Shown: positions 1 to 6,861 of the stretch, one piece after another
Numbering within the stretch: the stretch's first letter is position 1
How the letters are laid out: each line of letters starts with the position of its first letter
NCBI RefSeq assembly: GCF_965655635.1
Contig: NZ_CBFHHE010000038.1
Location: 1 to 14,917, forward strand
Length of the DNA: 14,917 bases
Origin: Nereida sp965655635
GTDB lineage: Bacteria > Pseudomonadota > Alphaproteobacteria > Rhodobacterales > Rhodobacteraceae
Direction: 5' to 3'
Made by a program: the position numbers and the translations under genes
The notes under the pieces: model-generated
Database searches by the model: none
Told to the model about the DNA's origin: nothing
What the model saw: the letters and a program-made list of their open reading frames with translations, nothing else

Positions 1-249
1 CCCACAAATGCAATTTTTCTATTTGTCCTTTTTGAGAGGCTATTCGTTATGGAACTCCATGATATGGGAACCTATCCCATGTCCGACCCTTGTCCGCAGC
101 CCATCTAGACGGACAGACACGGACATCCCCCTAAAAGGGTGTCCAGTTGTCCGGTGGGGGAGATTAATCAAATTAATCAGCGAGGACCGTTCTCCACCCT
201 CTCCTAGAACTTTCGCTCTACCGTATTGCTTGCTTTTGTCCGAGGATAA
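1..249. repeat. Gene-free end region with clustered GTCC/GGAC inverted repeats
   Basis: No gene is supported here. The stretch holds successive inverted repeats: ATGGA/TCCAT at 49-60, ATGGGA/TCCCAT at 64-80, a two-part stem in which ATGTCCG (79-85) and TGTCCG (91-96) face CGGACA (110-115) and CGGACAT (120-126), and GGACATCC (121-128) facing GGGTGTCC (137-144) with one G-U pair. TTGTCCGG occurs again at 147-154 and TTGTCCG at 236-242. GATTAATCA-like octamers are repeated at 162-179. The region lies 3' of the surface-protein gene. No stem is followed by a T-run, so a simple intrinsic terminator is not shown. It could equally be the leader of a gene beyond the left edge. Confidence 0.6.
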
Positions 250-2547
250 TCAGAACTTGTGTTCAACACTGAAGACAAAGCTGGACCGTGTGCCACTGTT
301 AATGCGATCCAGTAGGATGCGCATGTCAGCTGAACTCAGTGCATCTTCTGATGTGCTGCTGAAGCCAAGCTCACCACCTGTGCCACAGTCAGACGTTTTG
401 GTGGTGCTTTTGATCTGCTCACAAATCAAACGCGGGGCATAAGTGAACTGCATGTTGGTATCTGCCACAAAGTCAGCGCTAATTGGTATGATCACTTCTG
501 GGCGGAACGTGAGGTTGGCAATTGAGACTGTGCCCGCATCTAAGCTCAGAGCATCATCTGTCAGACCGTAAGCACGTCCTGTGAACCCAACGTTCCCCAG
601 CCATGTCTTGCCAAAGCTCAGTGCAAGCTCAGGCTGAAAGTCATAGCCCTTTTGGCTGTAGACACCTGTGATTGCCCCGCCCAGTGTTGCTGTTTGTGTG
701 GTGTACTCACTTTCCAGAGCCAAGGTGTCATTGGCCATCTCAAGGTCATTGCGACCTGCTCCTACACTTGCAGAGCCGTCAAAGTAGACCTGCTCGGACA
801 GCTCATGCACAACATAGCCCCCAGCAGTGACACCAATACGGTCCTGATCGCCTTCAAAGCTGCCACCGATGTTGCTGGTCGCCAGTTCACCACCAATGAA
901 GTAGCCCAGCATAGTTTGCTCAGATGTCATATGTTCCCAAGCCATGCGGCCTGTCAGCGTCGCAGTGGTGCTGTCAGTGTCATTGTCATGCTGCACATCA
1001 AAGTCACCAAAGAACAAACGGCGATATGTGCCCTCTTCATTGCCAACTTGCTGGAAGAAGTTGCCGGATGTGTTCAACCCGCTCTCAGACAGGGTGAAGT
1101 TGCCACCAATGTCAAAAGGGATCAAAGCCCGTGTGACGTCTTCTTCACGCGCTTGGGCTTGGCTGAACTCAATAAAGCGTTCTCGAGCGCTTTGCGCTAA
1201 ACGGCGGTTAGCAGCTACTGAACTACGCAGGCTGCGTGATGCATCACCAACTAGCGTATTACGGATCTCTGCTTCATGTGCAGCAAACTCTGAAGCTGGT
1301 GTGGACGCAGGAGCTTCAACTGTAATCGTGACCGTATCCGCTGAGCTGTTGACGATGCCGTCATTAACCACGAGCGAGAACACCAGCACAGCATCTGCAT
1401 CGCCAACGTTGAGTGAAGGCGCTGTGAATGTGGGTTGCTGAGCAGTAGCGCTGGATAGCGTCACAGTTGCGCCCGAGGTTTGCGTCCACGCATAGGTTAA
1501 CGTGTCACCGCTGTCAGCATCAGATGATCCAGACCCATCCAGCGTCACAGCTGCAGCAGAAGCGACTGTTTGATCAGAGCCTGCATTGGCAACGGGGGCT
1601 GAATTTGCTGGTGCAGCCGTTTCGAAGTTCAACGTCGTCGAACCCGTAATGCCTGCATAGCTGTTGCTGGCTGCATCATCAAAAGCAGTCGAGGCGATCT
1701 CAACATAGTACGCAGTCGAACTTGCCAAGTCAGCTGTGGGGTTAATCGTAATCGTTGTGGTCCCAGAGCCTGTGACAGCTGAAGTGACGTCAAACGTCTC
1801 AATCGTCGAACCGTCCGACACCTTTTTGAGAACGATGCTACCTGTCTCTGCATCAACAACTTCGCTGAACGTCAGAACAATGTTGGCATCGACGGCAACG
1901 CCAGTCGCATTGTCGCTAGGCGTTGACGAACTAACCGTCGGCGCAGTGCTGTCAGAAAAAAACGAGCTGGTCGGCCAGTCGGGAGCGGAAAAATTTGCAT
2001 TCATTGCAGTAGCATTCATGAACATACCCTGAAAGGTAGTTGCGCTGGATACGTTCCAACCCAAAATGTCTTGATTGAAGTCCGTTGCACTTTCGAAAGT
2101 GGCAAAAAAACTAGTGACACTGGACACATCCCAACCACTGATGTCCTGATTAAAGTCGTAACTAAAAACAAACGTACGTACCATTGAGGTAACGCTACTT
2201 GTATTCCAACCGCCAATGTCTTGATTGAAAACATATGTTTGCCGAAACATATTGTCCATATTTGTGACTTTAGACACATCCCAATCACCGATGTCTTGAT
2301 TGAAAGAATTGGGATGGAAATAAAATAACCCCGACATATCTGTTATCTCAGATACGTCACAGCCAGTTATATCATCGCCCCTCTTTGCAGCTTCTGTAAG
2401 AGCCGCAGTATCAGCATTTGTTAATTGACGATCTGTATCTACTTCTGAAGGCGTAGTCGCACTAAGATTGCAAGTACGCGCAACCTGAGACCACGCTACC
2501 TGTGGGACCAGCGCTAACAAAAGTGCAAAGGTTAGGTGAAACTTCAT
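250..2547 (-). CDS. DUF285/BspA-repeat surface protein with autotransporter-like beta-barrel
   Basis: This is a 765-residue secreted or outer-membrane protein. From the ATG at 2547 it has a Sec signal peptide (basic MKFH, hydrophobic core, probable cleavage near AWSQ). Residues about 57-181 are 25-residue repeats of the form FNQDIxxWDVSxVTxMxxMF, typical of the DUF285/BspA-like family. Residues 200-320 resemble a bacterial Ig-like Big_5 domain (STPSDNATGV, LTFSEVV). Residues 325-420 resemble a PKD/cadherin-like domain (AGSDQTV, LDGSGSSDADSG). A helical linker (about 430-470) leads to a roughly 290-residue beta-rich region with alternating aromatic strands ending in VEHKF; a C-terminal Phe is the usual barrel insertion signal. 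The likely mode is a type V-like autotransporter displaying an adhesive passenger, but the ligand is unknown. A TTG at 2574 would add nine residues. I prefer the ATG because the signal peptide begins there and GAAAGA lies just upstream. The N-terminal third is more AT-rich than the rest. Confidence 0.85.
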   Translation of the reverse strand: MKFHLTFALLLALVPQVAWSQVARTCNLSATTPSEVDTDRQLTNADTAALTEAAKRGDDITGCDVSEITDMSGLFYFHPNSFNQDIGDWDVSKVTNMDNMFRQTYVFNQDIGGWNTSSVTSMVRTFVFSYDFNQDISGWDVSSVTSFFATFESATDFNQDILGWNVSSATTFQGMFMNATAMNANFSAPDWPTSSFFSDSTAPTVSSSTPSDNATGVAVDANIVLTFSEVVDAETGSIVLKKVSDGSTIETFDVTSAVTGSGTTTITINPTADLASSTAYYVEIASTAFDDAASNSYAGITGSTTLNFETAAPANSAPVANAGSDQTVASAAAVTLDGSGSSDADSGDTLTYAWTQTSGATVTLSSATAQQPTFTAPSLNVGDADAVLVFSLVVNDGIVNSSADTVTITVEAPASTPASEFAAHEAEIRNTLVGDASRSLRSSVAANRRLAQSARERFIEFSQAQAREEDVTRALIPFDIGGNFTLSESGLNTSGNFFQQVGNEEGTYRRLFFGDFDVQHDNDTDSTTATLTGRMAWEHMTSEQTMLGYFIGGELATSNIGGSFEGDQDRIGVTAGGYVVHELSEQVYFDGSASVGAGRNDLEMANDTLALESEYTTQTATLGGAITGVYSQKGYDFQPELALSFGKTWLGNVGFTGRAYGLTDDALSLDAGTVSIANLTFRPEVIIPISADFVADTNMQFTYAPRLICEQIKSTTKTSDCGTGGELGFSSTSEDALSSADMRILLDRINSGTRSSFVFSVEHKF
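2005..2379 (-). repeat. Tandem 75-bp (25-residue) DUF285 repeats inside the surface-protein gene
   Basis: The motif FNQDI recurs four times at exactly 25-residue spacing. At DNA level the corresponding antisense word atgtc(c/t)tgatt starts at 2066, 2141, 2216 and 2291, a strict 75-base period. A fifth, degenerate unit (ITGCDVSEITDMSGLF) precedes them, at about 2305-2379. The units differ at many positions between the core words, so the array is diverged at DNA level while keeping its protein period. Repeats of this family are leucine-rich-like surface modules. Confidence 0.85.
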
Positions 2548-2885
2548 TTTTGATCTTTCAGCCTTCAGGATCAAAAACGTGTTAATCTGACAAATACTAA
2601 AAGGCTACAGCAAAATTTTTAGGAGTTATCTAGTCAAAACTTTAAATGATCCACGGATAGTTGCGCTACCACAAGGCTTCATTCGCGTTCTCATCTCTGC
2701 GCTTGCCGTCTAAAGCGCGACCACCCACCAGAACACATTTGCGCGTGTGCGGGCGCGCGTGACATAAGTGGCGAACTCGATCAATGATTAAACAAAAGTA
2801 GAACTCAAAGGGTGGATAATTGAGTGTGTAAAAATATCCATAAATCCGTTAAATTATTGATAATAATATATATTTTATGATGAAA
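2548..2885. other. Gene-free stretch upstream of the surface-protein gene, with a GC-rich patch
   Basis: I see no convincing gene here. A possible minus-strand -35 (TTGACT, 2637 to 2632) has only a weak -10 (TTTGCT) 17 bases on, so any promoter for the surface-protein gene is tentative. Bases about 2690-2770 are clearly GC-rich (GCGCG/CGCGC stem around 2741-2757) inside otherwise AT-rich DNA. The minus strand stays open for 60 codons from 2848 to a TAG at 2666-2668, but that frame has no ATG or TTG near its beginning and no ribosome binding site. Bases 2845-2880 are almost pure A/T. Confidence 0.5.
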
Positions 2886-2925
2886 TGGTGCCCCACACGG
2901 ACTCGAACCGCGGACCTACTGACTG
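2886..2925 (-). pseudogene. 3' fragment of a tRNA gene (no 5' half)
   Basis: Read on the minus strand, this contains a variable-loop-like AGGTC, a T-arm with the invariant TTCGAGT loop and a five-base stem (one G-U pair), a GGGGC acceptor strand, and CCA. It continues upstream to about the 3' side of an anticodon stem (TCAGT). Beyond that, the five bases that should form the 5' side do not pair, and no matching acceptor 5' strand is found to the right, so the gene is truncated. The acceptor strand also looks one base short. The GGGGC-A-CCA end and TCAGTAGGTC resemble alphaproteobacterial tRNA-Thr, but that identity is a guess. Such 3' fragments are commonly left at attachment sites of tRNA-targeting elements. 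It differs from the adjacent tRNA-Arg. Confidence 0.6.
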
Positions 2926-3014
2926 CTAGCAACGCGCGGTTGTCGAATTATTCATATATCCAGCACATCCAAAGGCCCCAGCTACGCGCGCGGGAGCGGA
3001 TCTCTTAATTATTT

Positions 3015-3036
3015 TTAGGGGACACAATTAGGGACA
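3015..3036. repeat. Direct repeat TTAGGG(G)ACA next to the tRNA fragment
   Basis: TTAGGGGACA (3015-3024) and TTAGGGACA (3028-3036) are repeated at 13-base spacing, followed by an AT-rich near-palindrome TATAC-c-GTATA (3041-3051). The pair lies between the tRNA fragment and tRNA-Arg. Short closely spaced repeats of this sort can be recombinase arm sites, but no recombinase gene is in the window, so the role is inferred only. Confidence 0.4.
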
Positions 3037-3091
3037 GAAATATACCGTATAAAATATATCGTATTATTAACATCTACTTAAGGGATTTTGG

Positions 3092-3168
3092 TGGCGGACC
3101 GAGGAGGATTCGAACCCCCGACCCCTTGATTCGTAGTCAAGTACTCTATCCAGCTGAGCTATCGGTCC
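3092..3168 (-). tRNA. tRNA-Arg (anticodon ACG)
   Basis: This is a complete 77-base cloverleaf. The acceptor GGACCGA pairs with TCGGTCC, followed by G73 and an encoded CCA (3092-3094). The D-arm has AGCTCAGCTGGATAGAG, the anticodon stem CTTGA/TCAAG encloses loop CTACGAA, the variable loop is GGGTC, and the T-loop is TTCGAAT. The anticodon ACG (complement of 3132-3134) reads CGN arginine codons; A34 is normally deaminated to inosine by TadA. It lies 62 bases downstream of the histidine kinase gene on the same strand. No T-run terminator is obvious after it. Confidence 0.97.
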
Positions 3169-3230
3169 ACTGGCGCCGAACTACCGTCGCTCAGCGCTCG
3201 TTGCAAGCCCTAAAAATGAGGTTTTCTAAA

Positions 3231-4631
3231 TTACTCTGCTGCCGCTGCCAAAGTGAGATCAGATTTTGGCAATTGGATAAGAAAACACGTTCCTTCTGGT
3301 CCAGAAGTCTCAAGCGACAGCTCCCCTCCGTGCCCCCGAATAAGTTCAAGGCTTATGATTAGACCCAATCCAGTACCGCCTTTGCGCGCGTTCCCCTCAA
3401 ACGCCTTAAAAAGATTCTCTTGCGCTTTGGGCGGCAGGCCAGGCCCCGTATCTTTAATGCGGATCGTCCATTCGTTGGGGGTTTCATCGGCGCAGATTAT
3501 AATCTGAGCGGGTTTGCCCGTTGCAACAATCGCCTGCCGCGCATTTCGCACCAAGTTTCCAATGACGCGGTAAAGCTGTTCTGCATCCGCGCGGATCATC
3601 ATGCCCGCGGGCGTGTCATCAACCAAATCAAGTGCAAAATCCCCCACGGCCAATTGCTCGCTGGCGATGACGTCTCCCACAACATCGGCCAGTGCAAAGC
3701 GATTCAAACTGGGGGCGGCGTCCTCCGCCCGTCCAAACGCAAGGGTCGCTTCGCATAGGTTAACCGCGCGCGTGATTGAGTTGACCAACTTAGGGGCAAG
3801 ACGCGCAACAGTTGGGTCCTCTGACATTTCAATGCGGTCCGTGAACAGCTGCGCCGAAGTCAAGATATTACGTAGGTCATGACTGATTTTACTAACCGCG
3901 CCACCAAGTTGTGCAAGGCGGTCTTTTTGCTTCAAAAGATGCGTCAGTTGTTCTTCAAGTGTAGCCAACGCCTCTTCAGCTTCACGAAGCTCGGTTATTG
4001 AGGCCGTCGGCTTGATCACTTTGCGCGCATCCTCTGGCGCACTTTGATAGTCTTTCATAGCCGAGACAAAGTTGTTGATTGGGCGAACAAGCCCCCACTG
4101 AACCGCAACAAACAAAAGCCCCGCAGTAACAACGGAAATAAGCAGCGACAGGCGCAAAATGTTCAGCCCATAAGACACCATCGCGTCGCGCAAACTCGCT
4201 GTGCCAAGCGTTACCTCAATCAACGTACCCGCATCATTAACCGGATTTCCGATGATCCGGATCACGCGTGGCTCTGGGTCCACAAAACGGTGCAGCGCAT
4301 CACCAATCAACACCCACGCAGATGGGCTACGCAGGTCAAACGTCTCATGAATAGGGCTGGGAATGGTTGTCGAAAGCGCAAGGCGGCGCACTTGGTCACG
4401 GCGCAGCACAACATTATAAATGCCCGCGTTGCGCAGCAATTCTTCTTCGGCCTCGACGCTGATCATATCATTTTCAAGAGTGGCAAGCGACGCAATCTGC
4501 GCACGCTCCAGACGCGCCAATAGATAATCCTCTCTGAACCGCGCAATCGACGGGACAAAGATCAGCACTTCCGCCAGCATCACAAAAATTATGGTCAGGA
4601 GCAAAAAGCGTCCAGAGAGAGATTTAATCAT
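3231..4631 (-). CDS. Membrane-bound sensor histidine kinase
   Basis: This is a 466-residue two-component sensor kinase of the inner membrane. TM1 is at about residues 8-29, followed by a roughly 125-residue extracytoplasmic sensor segment, TM2 at about 156-177, a HAMP-like linker (LVRPINNFVSAMKDY), and a coiled-coil stretch (about 212-240). The dimerisation/phosphotransfer H-box is SKISHDLRN with phosphoacceptor His251. The ATPase domain has an N-box (GNLVRNARQA, N359/N363), G1 (DTGPGLP, 394-400) and G2 (GGTGLGL, 418-424), so all catalytic motifs are present. The start has an excellent ribosome binding site (GGAGGA, 4635-4640). It is the last gene of the TVP38/oxidoreductase operon, 30 bases after the oxidoreductase. 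No response regulator lies nearby, so its partner and stimulus cannot be read from the window. Confidence 0.93.
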   Translation of the reverse strand: MIKSLSGRFLLLTIIFVMLAEVLIFVPSIARFREDYLLARLERAQIASLATLENDMISVEAEEELLRNAGIYNVVLRRDQVRRLALSTTIPSPIHETFDLRSPSAWVLIGDALHRFVDPEPRVIRIIGNPVNDAGTLIEVTLGTASLRDAMVSYGLNILRLSLLISVVTAGLLFVAVQWGLVRPINNFVSAMKDYQSAPEDARKVIKPTASITELREAEEALATLEEQLTHLLKQKDRLAQLGGAVSKISHDLRNILTSAQLFTDRIEMSEDPTVARLAPKLVNSITRAVNLCEATLAFGRAEDAAPSLNRFALADVVGDVIASEQLAVGDFALDLVDDTPAGMMIRADAEQLYRVIGNLVRNARQAIVATGKPAQIIICADETPNEWTIRIKDTGPGLPPKAQENLFKAFEGNARKGGTGLGLIISLELIRGHGGELSLETSGPEGTCFLIQLPKSDLTLAAAAE

Positions 4632-4661
4632 ACATCCTCCGCCCCACGGGCCGATATTGGC

Positions 4662-6080
4662 CTAGGGTATCACACGCTGCACAAACCGCACCACACGTTT
4701 CACCGTAGCACTATCGAACAACTTGGGGCTAAAGTATTGGCCAGCCGCGCGTTTGTTGATTTCGGCAATTGTGGGATAAGGCAAAACTGTGTTGGCAATG
4801 GCAGACATCTTGAGGCCATTGGCAATTGCCATGGCCCACATACCAACCAATTCACCCGCATGGGCACCCGCAATAGAGGCCCCGACAGGCTTGCCTTTCA
4901 CGACCATCACTTTGATGAGACCTCTGGTTTTCCGCTCAGCAATGGCGCGGTCATTCTCGTGATACGGAAAGCGCACAACCGTCAGCTTATCGCCGTGTAC
5001 ATCACGGGCCTGCGCCTCGGTTTGGCCAACTTGCGCAAGTTCGGGGTCTGTGTACGTAGCCCACGGAATGTGGTGCGTACTGGCCTTTGCAGGCAAGCCA
5101 AGAACTAGACTGCGCACCAAAACGCCTGCGTGATAGCCAGCCATATGTGTAAATTGTAACCCACCAGCAACATCACCAGCAGCATAAACGCGGCGGTTTG
5201 TGCTTTTGAGATTGGCGTCCACTTTGATGCCAGTGTGATCATACTCAACACCTGCCGCATCCAGATTAAGTTTGTCGATATTCACTTTGCGACCAACAGC
5301 CACAAGAATATGAGAGCCGGTAAAATCACCCTTAGGCGTGTGTGCGGTAATGTTGCCATTTGCGCCGCTGATTTTTTCGGCTTGGGCTTGCTCAATGATT
5401 TCCACACCTTCTGAGCGTAAATTATCAAGAACGACAGCAGCCATTTCAGGGTCATCTTTGCCCATGGCTTTGGCACCTTCGATAACTGTAACTTTACATC
5501 CCAGTCGGCGGTGCGCCTGCGCCATTTCCATCCCGATCGGCCCACCACCAATAACAATCAGATGCTCTGGCTGGCCTTGCAGATCGAAGATCGTCTCATT
5601 GGTAAAGTAAGGCACATCATCAATGCCGGGGATTGGCGGCACAAACGGGCCTGATCCGGTTGCAACCACAACGCGCCGCGCTGTTATAACCGTATCACCA
5701 GCCTGTACTTCGGTCGGTGAAATGAATTTGCCGTATTCACGGATAACACGCACACCAACCCCCTCGAACCGCTCTTGGCTATCAACGGGCGCTATCGTGT
5801 CGATTACGCTGCGCACATGATGCTTTGCAGCAGCATAGTCCACTTCAGGCACAACAGGTGTCACCCCAAAAGCCGCACCTGCCCCCATGGCGTGGGCATG
5901 TTTGCCGGCCGCAATCAAAGCCTTGGACGGCACACAGCCAAAGTTTAGGCAATCGCCCCCCATAAGATGGCCCTCAAGCAACGTAACATCCGCGCCCATT
6001 TGACTGGCACCATAAGCAAGTGAAAGCCCACCGGAGCCGCCACCAATAATCAAAATGTCCGTCTTTAATCGCGTACTCAT
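4662..6080 (-). CDS. FAD-dependent NAD(P)-disulfide oxidoreductase (mercuric reductase/LPD-like)
   Basis: This is a 472-residue flavoprotein of the class I pyridine nucleotide-disulfide oxidoreductase family. An N-terminal FAD-binding fold (GGGSGG, 13-18) leads to the redox-active pair GGDCLNFGCVPSK (C44, C49). The NAD(P)-binding fold has GGGPIG (178-183), the second FAD motif is AAGDV (300-304), and a C-terminal dimerisation domain follows. In the dimer domain the usual HPTxxE catalytic pair is PYPTIAE, so Tyr435 stands where dihydrolipoamide dehydrogenase has His; Glu440 is kept. There is no N-terminal heavy-metal domain and no C-terminal vicinal Cys pair, so true mercuric reductase is unlikely. 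I chose the ATG at 6080 because it follows the TVP38 stop by two bases and has AGGA upstream; a longer frame would overlap TVP38. The substrate is unknown. Confidence 0.88.
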   Translation of the reverse strand: MSTRLKTDILIIGGGSGGLSLAYGASQMGADVTLLEGHLMGGDCLNFGCVPSKALIAAGKHAHAMGAGAAFGVTPVVPEVDYAAAKHHVRSVIDTIAPVDSQERFEGVGVRVIREYGKFISPTEVQAGDTVITARRVVVATGSGPFVPPIPGIDDVPYFTNETIFDLQGQPEHLIVIGGGPIGMEMAQAHRRLGCKVTVIEGAKAMGKDDPEMAAVVLDNLRSEGVEIIEQAQAEKISGANGNITAHTPKGDFTGSHILVAVGRKVNIDKLNLDAAGVEYDHTGIKVDANLKSTNRRVYAAGDVAGGLQFTHMAGYHAGVLVRSLVLGLPAKASTHHIPWATYTDPELAQVGQTEAQARDVHGDKLTVVRFPYHENDRAIAERKTRGLIKVMVVKGKPVGASIAGAHAGELVGMWAMAIANGLKMSAIANTVLPYPTIAEINKRAAGQYFSPKLFDSATVKRVVRFVQRVIP

Positions 6081-6082
6081 AG

Positions 6083-6814
6083 TCACAGTCCTTGCTTGCC
6101 ACGAACGGCTTTGATCAGAATTGGCAATGCCGCCAGAACACAAAGGCCAATAATGGGGCCAATGATTTGCGGCTCAAAGATAATGCCAAGATTGGGTGTT
6201 TCGCCGCGCTCAAAAACCGTGCCCAAGCCAGCTCCAACAGAGGTATAAACCACAGAGCCTGGAATGATCCCGAAGAATGTAGAAATCATGAAGCGCCGCA
6301 GCGGCACTTCCAAAAACGAGGGCACAAGATTAGCCACGAAAAACGGTACCGCCGGTACAAGGCGTATCAGAAAAAGCATCGACCATTGGTTTTCATCGAT
6401 GCCATCTTTGATTTTCTTGACCATCCCATCACTTGCCTCAAGCTTTGCACCCAGTTTTTCCCCAAAGCCCCATCTTGCAGCCATAAAGATTGCCGTGGCA
6501 CCCAACGTTGCGGCGGTCATGTTGAAAAGCGCGCCAGGGAAAGTCGCAAACAAGAAACCACCGGTCAGGGTGGCGATCGTAGCCCCCGGAAGACTAAACG
6601 CGACGATCAAAGTGTAGACGACAATGAAGCCAAGCACCGTGCCCATGTAATTGCTATCACGAAATGCCAGAAGCGCCTCGCGGTTGTCAGCCAACGCTTG
6701 GAACGTAAGGTAATCTTTCAAGGTGAATGCACCCGCAACGGCAACGGTGCCGATCAGTAGAATAGGAAGCATGCGGCCAATGCCGGTTTTGTCAGTTTCA
6801 GTAGTATCAGTCAT
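6083..6814 (-). CDS. TVP38/TMEM64 (DedA-superfamily) membrane protein
   Basis: This is a 243-residue integral inner-membrane protein. Hydrophobic segments are at about residues 15-32, 57-72, 80-98, 101-113, 144-160, 166-185 and 206-226. The two hallmark regions of the SNARE-associated/VTT domain are present: LPGATIATLTGGFLF (75-89) with its re-entrant Gly-rich stretch, and RLVPAVPFFVANLVPS (141-156) followed by the GIIPGSVVY segment. Related DedA-superfamily proteins act in lipid scrambling or transport; the exact substrate here is unknown. It opens a tight operon with a disulfide oxidoreductase (2-base gap) and a histidine kinase. The ATG at 6814 is preceded by a weak AAGAAG about 12 bases upstream. 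Confidence 0.9.
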   Translation of the reverse strand: MTDTTETDKTGIGRMLPILLIGTVAVAGAFTLKDYLTFQALADNREALLAFRDSNYMGTVLGFIVVYTLIVAFSLPGATIATLTGGFLFATFPGALFNMTAATLGATAIFMAARWGFGEKLGAKLEASDGMVKKIKDGIDENQWSMLFLIRLVPAVPFFVANLVPSFLEVPLRRFMISTFFGIIPGSVVYTSVGAGLGTVFERGETPNLGIIFEPQIIGPIIGLCVLAALPILIKAVRGKQGL

Positions 6815-6861
6815 GTGTCAGGGCTTCTTTGCATAATTTATTGCGTTGGGCCCTGAATGGC

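Noticed and set aside
8..442. Plus-strand open frame of 144 codons at the left edge
   Set aside because: It crosses the repeat-rich gap and then runs antisense into the barrel-coding end of the surface-protein gene. Its translation (many Ser/Arg/Pro, no recognisable fold) looks like a chance frame, and no ribosome binding site precedes it.
652..1441. Plus-strand open frames opposite the surface-protein gene
   Set aside because: They are antisense to a clear coding region, overlap each other in different frames, and resemble no known family.
2005..2379. CRISPR-like array
   Set aside because: The 75-base period is entirely in frame and codes for DUF285 repeats; there are no short identical repeats with unique spacers.
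4044..4523. Plus-strand frame of 159 codons opposite the histidine kinase
   Set aside because: It is antisense to the sensor segment of a well-supported kinase, with very basic, low-information residue content.
4662..6143. Mercuric reductase (merA)
   Set aside because: There is no heavy-metal-binding N-terminal domain, no C-terminal Cys pair, and no other mer genes nearby; the extra residues before 6080 overlap TVP38.
6092..6760. Plus-strand frame of 222 codons opposite TVP38
   Set aside because: Its length comes from codon bias of the TVP38 gene, whose membrane segments and motifs are unmistakable; the antisense product is a highly charged, featureless sequence.
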